In this document: positions 62,263 through 64,000 of the stretch, one piece after another | How the letters are laid out: each line of letters opens with the position of its first letter | How positions within the stretch are numbered: the stretch's first letter is position 1 | Source of the DNA: Micromonospora sp. RHAY321 | GTDB lineage: Bacteria; Actinomycetota; Actinomycetes; Mycobacteriales; Micromonosporaceae | Direction of reading: 5' to 3' | Length of the DNA stretch: 64,000 nt | Assembly (NCBI RefSeq): GCF_023896955.1 | Contig: NZ_JAMHIW010000005.1 | Span: 186,001-250,000, forward strand | Made by a program: the position numbers and the translations under genes | The notes under the pieces: model-generated | Databases searched by the model: none | What the model was told of the DNA's origin: nothing | What the model saw: only the letters and a program-made list of their open reading frames with translations

Positions 62263-62451
62263 TCCCTGGCTCGGTGACCAACGACCGCCAGCGGCGGCCG
62301 GCGCGGGGTCGCCGGAGATCGGGTCGTCCCGATCGTCGACACCGGTTCGGGCCGGGCGGTTCGGGCCGCTGATACCAGCCGATCCCGGTGTGGGCGGTTA
62401 GGTTGGCGGTCGAGGGCCACGGCGCCCGTCCGGTTCGGGAAAGGACGTGCG

Positions 62452-63399
62452 ATGAGCGACGACCGCCAGGAGCCGCCCGCCGGGGATCACGACGACGACC
62501 GGACCCGTCCCCTGCCGCCCGCCGCCGACCAGCCGGAGCCGCCACAACCGGCCGAGCCCTCCACCCCGCCCCGCACCGCGTCGCCGGACGAGACCGCACC
62601 GCTGGACCGGGCCGCCGGACCCGACCAGACGGCGCCGATCGACCGCACCGCTCCGGCCGGCCCGGCCGCGTCGCCGGACCAGACCATGCCCATCGACCGC
62701 GCGGCGTCGTCCGGTCCCGGCGCGCCGGCCGACCGGACCATGCCGATCGACCGCGCCGCGCCGTCGCAGCCGGGCGGGCCGGTGGACCGGACCGCGCGGA
62801 TGCCCGCGGAGCCGTCCACTCCGCCGCCGCCGTGGTCCGGGCGGGCGGAGGTGCGGGCGCCGCGACCGGCCGAGCCCGCCGGAGAGTGGTACGCCGAGGA
62901 GCAGGGCGGCCGCCGCTGGTGGATGCCGATCCTCTGGGGCGTGCTCGCGCTGCTGCTCGCGGGCCTGCTCGGGGCGGCGCTCTGGGTGGTGCTCGCCGCG
63001 CGGGACGACGACCCGGACGACCCGCGGACCACGCCGTCGCTTCCGCCGGCCAGTGCCACCACCGCGGCCCCGACCAGCGCGGCGCCGACCTCGGCGGCCC
63101 CGACCAGCGAGTCACCGAGCAGCCCGGCGGCCACCACCGAGCCGGTCGAGGTGCCGGTGCCGCCGGTCACCGGCCTGCCGCAGGCAACCGCCGAAGGGCT
63201 GCTGGACCGCCTCGGTGTGACCTACCGGGTGGTGTACCGCCCGTCCGAGTTGCCGCCGGGAACGGTGGTGGGCACCGAGCCGGGGGCCGGCACGACGGTG
63301 GCGACCGACGACCAGGTACTGCTGATCGTCTCGCAGGCCCGGCCCTCGACCGGGGTCAGTCCGACGGTGCCGAGGCCGACGGTGACGAACACGCCGTGA
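62452..63399 (+). CDS. PASTA-domain protein with Thr-x-Pro-Ile-Asp-Arg repeats
   Basis: 315 residues. A Pro/Asp/Arg-rich cytoplasmic region carries four near-repeats of Thr-x-Pro-(Ile/Leu)-Asp-Arg (TAPLDR, TAPIDR, TMPIDR, TMPIDR) plus related TARM and TRPL motifs. A membrane helix (WWMPILWGVLALLLAGLLGAALWVVLAA) follows, then a Thr/Ser/Pro linker and one PASTA domain (VPVPPVTGLPQATAEGLLDRLGVTYRVVYRPSELPPG). The repeated motif looks like a phosphothreonine target with Ile/Leu at +3. ATG 62452. Same direction as the preceding PASTA gene. Confidence 0.85.
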   Translation: MSDDRQEPPAGDHDDDRTRPLPPAADQPEPPQPAEPSTPPRTASPDETAPLDRAAGPDQTAPIDRTAPAGPAASPDQTMPIDRAASSGPGAPADRTMPIDRAAPSQPGGPVDRTARMPAEPSTPPPPWSGRAEVRAPRPAEPAGEWYAEEQGGRRWWMPILWGVLALLLAGLLGAALWVVLAARDDDPDDPRTTPSLPPASATTAAPTSAAPTSAAPTSESPSSPAATTEPVEVPVPPVTGLPQATAEGLLDRLGVTYRVVYRPSELPPGTVVGTEPGAGTTVATDDQVLLIVSQARPSTGVSPTVPRPTVTNTP

Positions 63400-63406
63400 C
63401 CGGCGC

Positions 63407-63841
63407 TCACCACATGCGGCGGCGGGTGCCGACCAGGCCGAGGCCGGCCAGCGAGATGGTGAGGCCGAAGATTCCGGACCAGAACAGTGAGCGGCGGACG
63501 TCCGTCTCGGTGTGCCGGGCAGGAGCCGCCTCGGTGATCTCCTGGCGGCCGTCGTACTGACCGCCCGCACCGGCACCGGCCGCAGGACCGGTCGGGTCGG
63601 TGCTGTGGGTGGGGGCGCCGGCGCCGATCCAGCCGGGCTCCTCGTCCACAGGCGGGTCGGCGTCGATCACGGTGATCTCGGGTGCGGGCACCGGCGTGGT
63701 CAGCCGGGTGGACGACATCGCCGGGTCGCGGACCAGGACCAGGACCGTGGTCATGGCCCCGAGCAGGGCGAGGAGTCCGAAGGCGTAGGCGATACGGGAG
63801 CGGTGGTGCCGCCGCAGGGCGGGCTGATTGACCATGACCAT
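63407..63841 (-). CDS. membrane protein, function unknown
   Basis: 144 residues with two hydrophobic segments (IAYAFGLLALLGAMTTVLVLV near residues 19-39 and LFWSGIFGLTISLAGLGLVG near the C-terminus) and a Pro/Thr/Asp-rich loop between them, so both ends are probably cytoplasmic. Start at ATG 63841 or ATG 63835 two codons later. Convergent with the PASTA gene, 7 bp apart. No recognised family. Confidence 0.7.
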   Translation of the reverse strand: MVMVNQPALRRHHRSRIAYAFGLLALLGAMTTVLVLVRDPAMSSTRLTTPVPAPEITVIDADPPVDEEPGWIGAGAPTHSTDPTGPAAGAGAGGQYDGRQEITEAAPARHTETDVRRSLFWSGIFGLTISLAGLGLVGTRRRMW

Positions 63842-64000
63842 CCCAGGCTCAGGGCCCTGGACGCGCGGGTGGAACGGTGCCGGGGTGGGCGTACCAATTC
63901 TATGGCGACGGCACGCCCACCGGCGGCGGATCGCGTTGGTCAGCCCACCCGGACGGGAGTACGGACGACGGGGCGCCGGGTCCGTACGGTGTGCGGGCGG

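Overview
The window is high-GC actinobacterial chromosome around the replication origin. Conserved order (parB-parA-rsmG-jag-yidC-yidD-rnpA-rpmH | dnaA-oriC-dnaN-gnd-recF-dciA ... gyrB-gyrA), gnd between dnaN and recF, parS palindromes of the GTTTCACGTGAAAC type, many GTG starts and the gyrA/DUF3566/tRNA-Ile/DLW-39/tRNA-Ala block point to Micromonosporaceae, most like Micromonospora. This assignment is inference from gene order and style, not from a database search.

Layout. 1-6794 (minus strand): chromosome segregation (parA, parB, four perfect parS sites), 16S rRNA methyltransferase rsmG, and the membrane-insertion/RNase P/L34 block (jag, yidC, yidD, rnpA, rpmH). 6795-13869 (plus): dnaA with DnaA boxes in its promoter, a roughly 0.8 kb oriC between dnaA and dnaN, then dnaN, gnd, recF and dciA. 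13877-15251: small hypotheticals and an OhrR-like MarR regulator with its operators. 15774-21280: gyrB, a DnaA-box cluster, gyrA and a DUF3566 membrane protein. 21432-22720: tRNA-Ile, a DLW-39-like micropeptide, tRNA-Ala(TGC), and a decayed accessory patch (tyrosine integrase C-terminus, an uncharacterised 97-aa gene, an aldo/keto reductase fragment with a one-base deletion). 22720-31830: a PP2C phosphatase, a secreted protein, a CBS protein, an MBL-fold hydrolase and a 1,505-residue CtpI-like P-type ATPase. 31890-41720: MFS exporter, GAP/LysE-like protein, YbaK-like deacylase, a DsbA/FrnE-like gene with an in-frame amber codon, sufE, a second CBS protein, proS, an SGNH hydrolase, a barrel-less amidohydrolase-like protein and rhodanese sseA.

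41812-47903: an ECF (SigE-type) sigma factor with a translationally coupled membrane beta-propeller partner, a TetR/FAD-monooxygenase pair with three operator boxes, a VanZ-like gene whose end overlaps an MFS gene on the other strand, and another TetR. 47976-53982: an acyl-CoA/leucine-type catabolic set (biotin carboxylase, HMG-CoA lyase, carboxyltransferase, acyl-CoA dehydrogenase) split by a snapalysin protease gene on the opposite strand. 54117-63841: a STAND-type HTH/NTPase/TPR regulator, a MarR-YceI divergent pair, a glutamate-cysteine ligase-like enzyme, membrane proteins and two adjacent PASTA-domain proteins, one with tandem Thr-x-Pro-Ile/Leu-Asp-Arg motifs.

The most unusual items are: parS sites embedded in frame in parA and a degenerate parS about 33 kb away; DnaA boxes directly before gyrA; a 19-codon leader ORF stop/start-coupled to ctpI; the amber codon in the FrnE-like gene; a 24-bp near-perfect palindrome before the glutamate-cysteine ligase; a long hairpin between accC and mvaB; and the repeat-bearing PASTA protein. 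I saw no CRISPR array, intact phage, intact insertion sequence or rRNA gene. I did not find a clearly new multi-gene system; the strongest candidates for new biology are regulatory.
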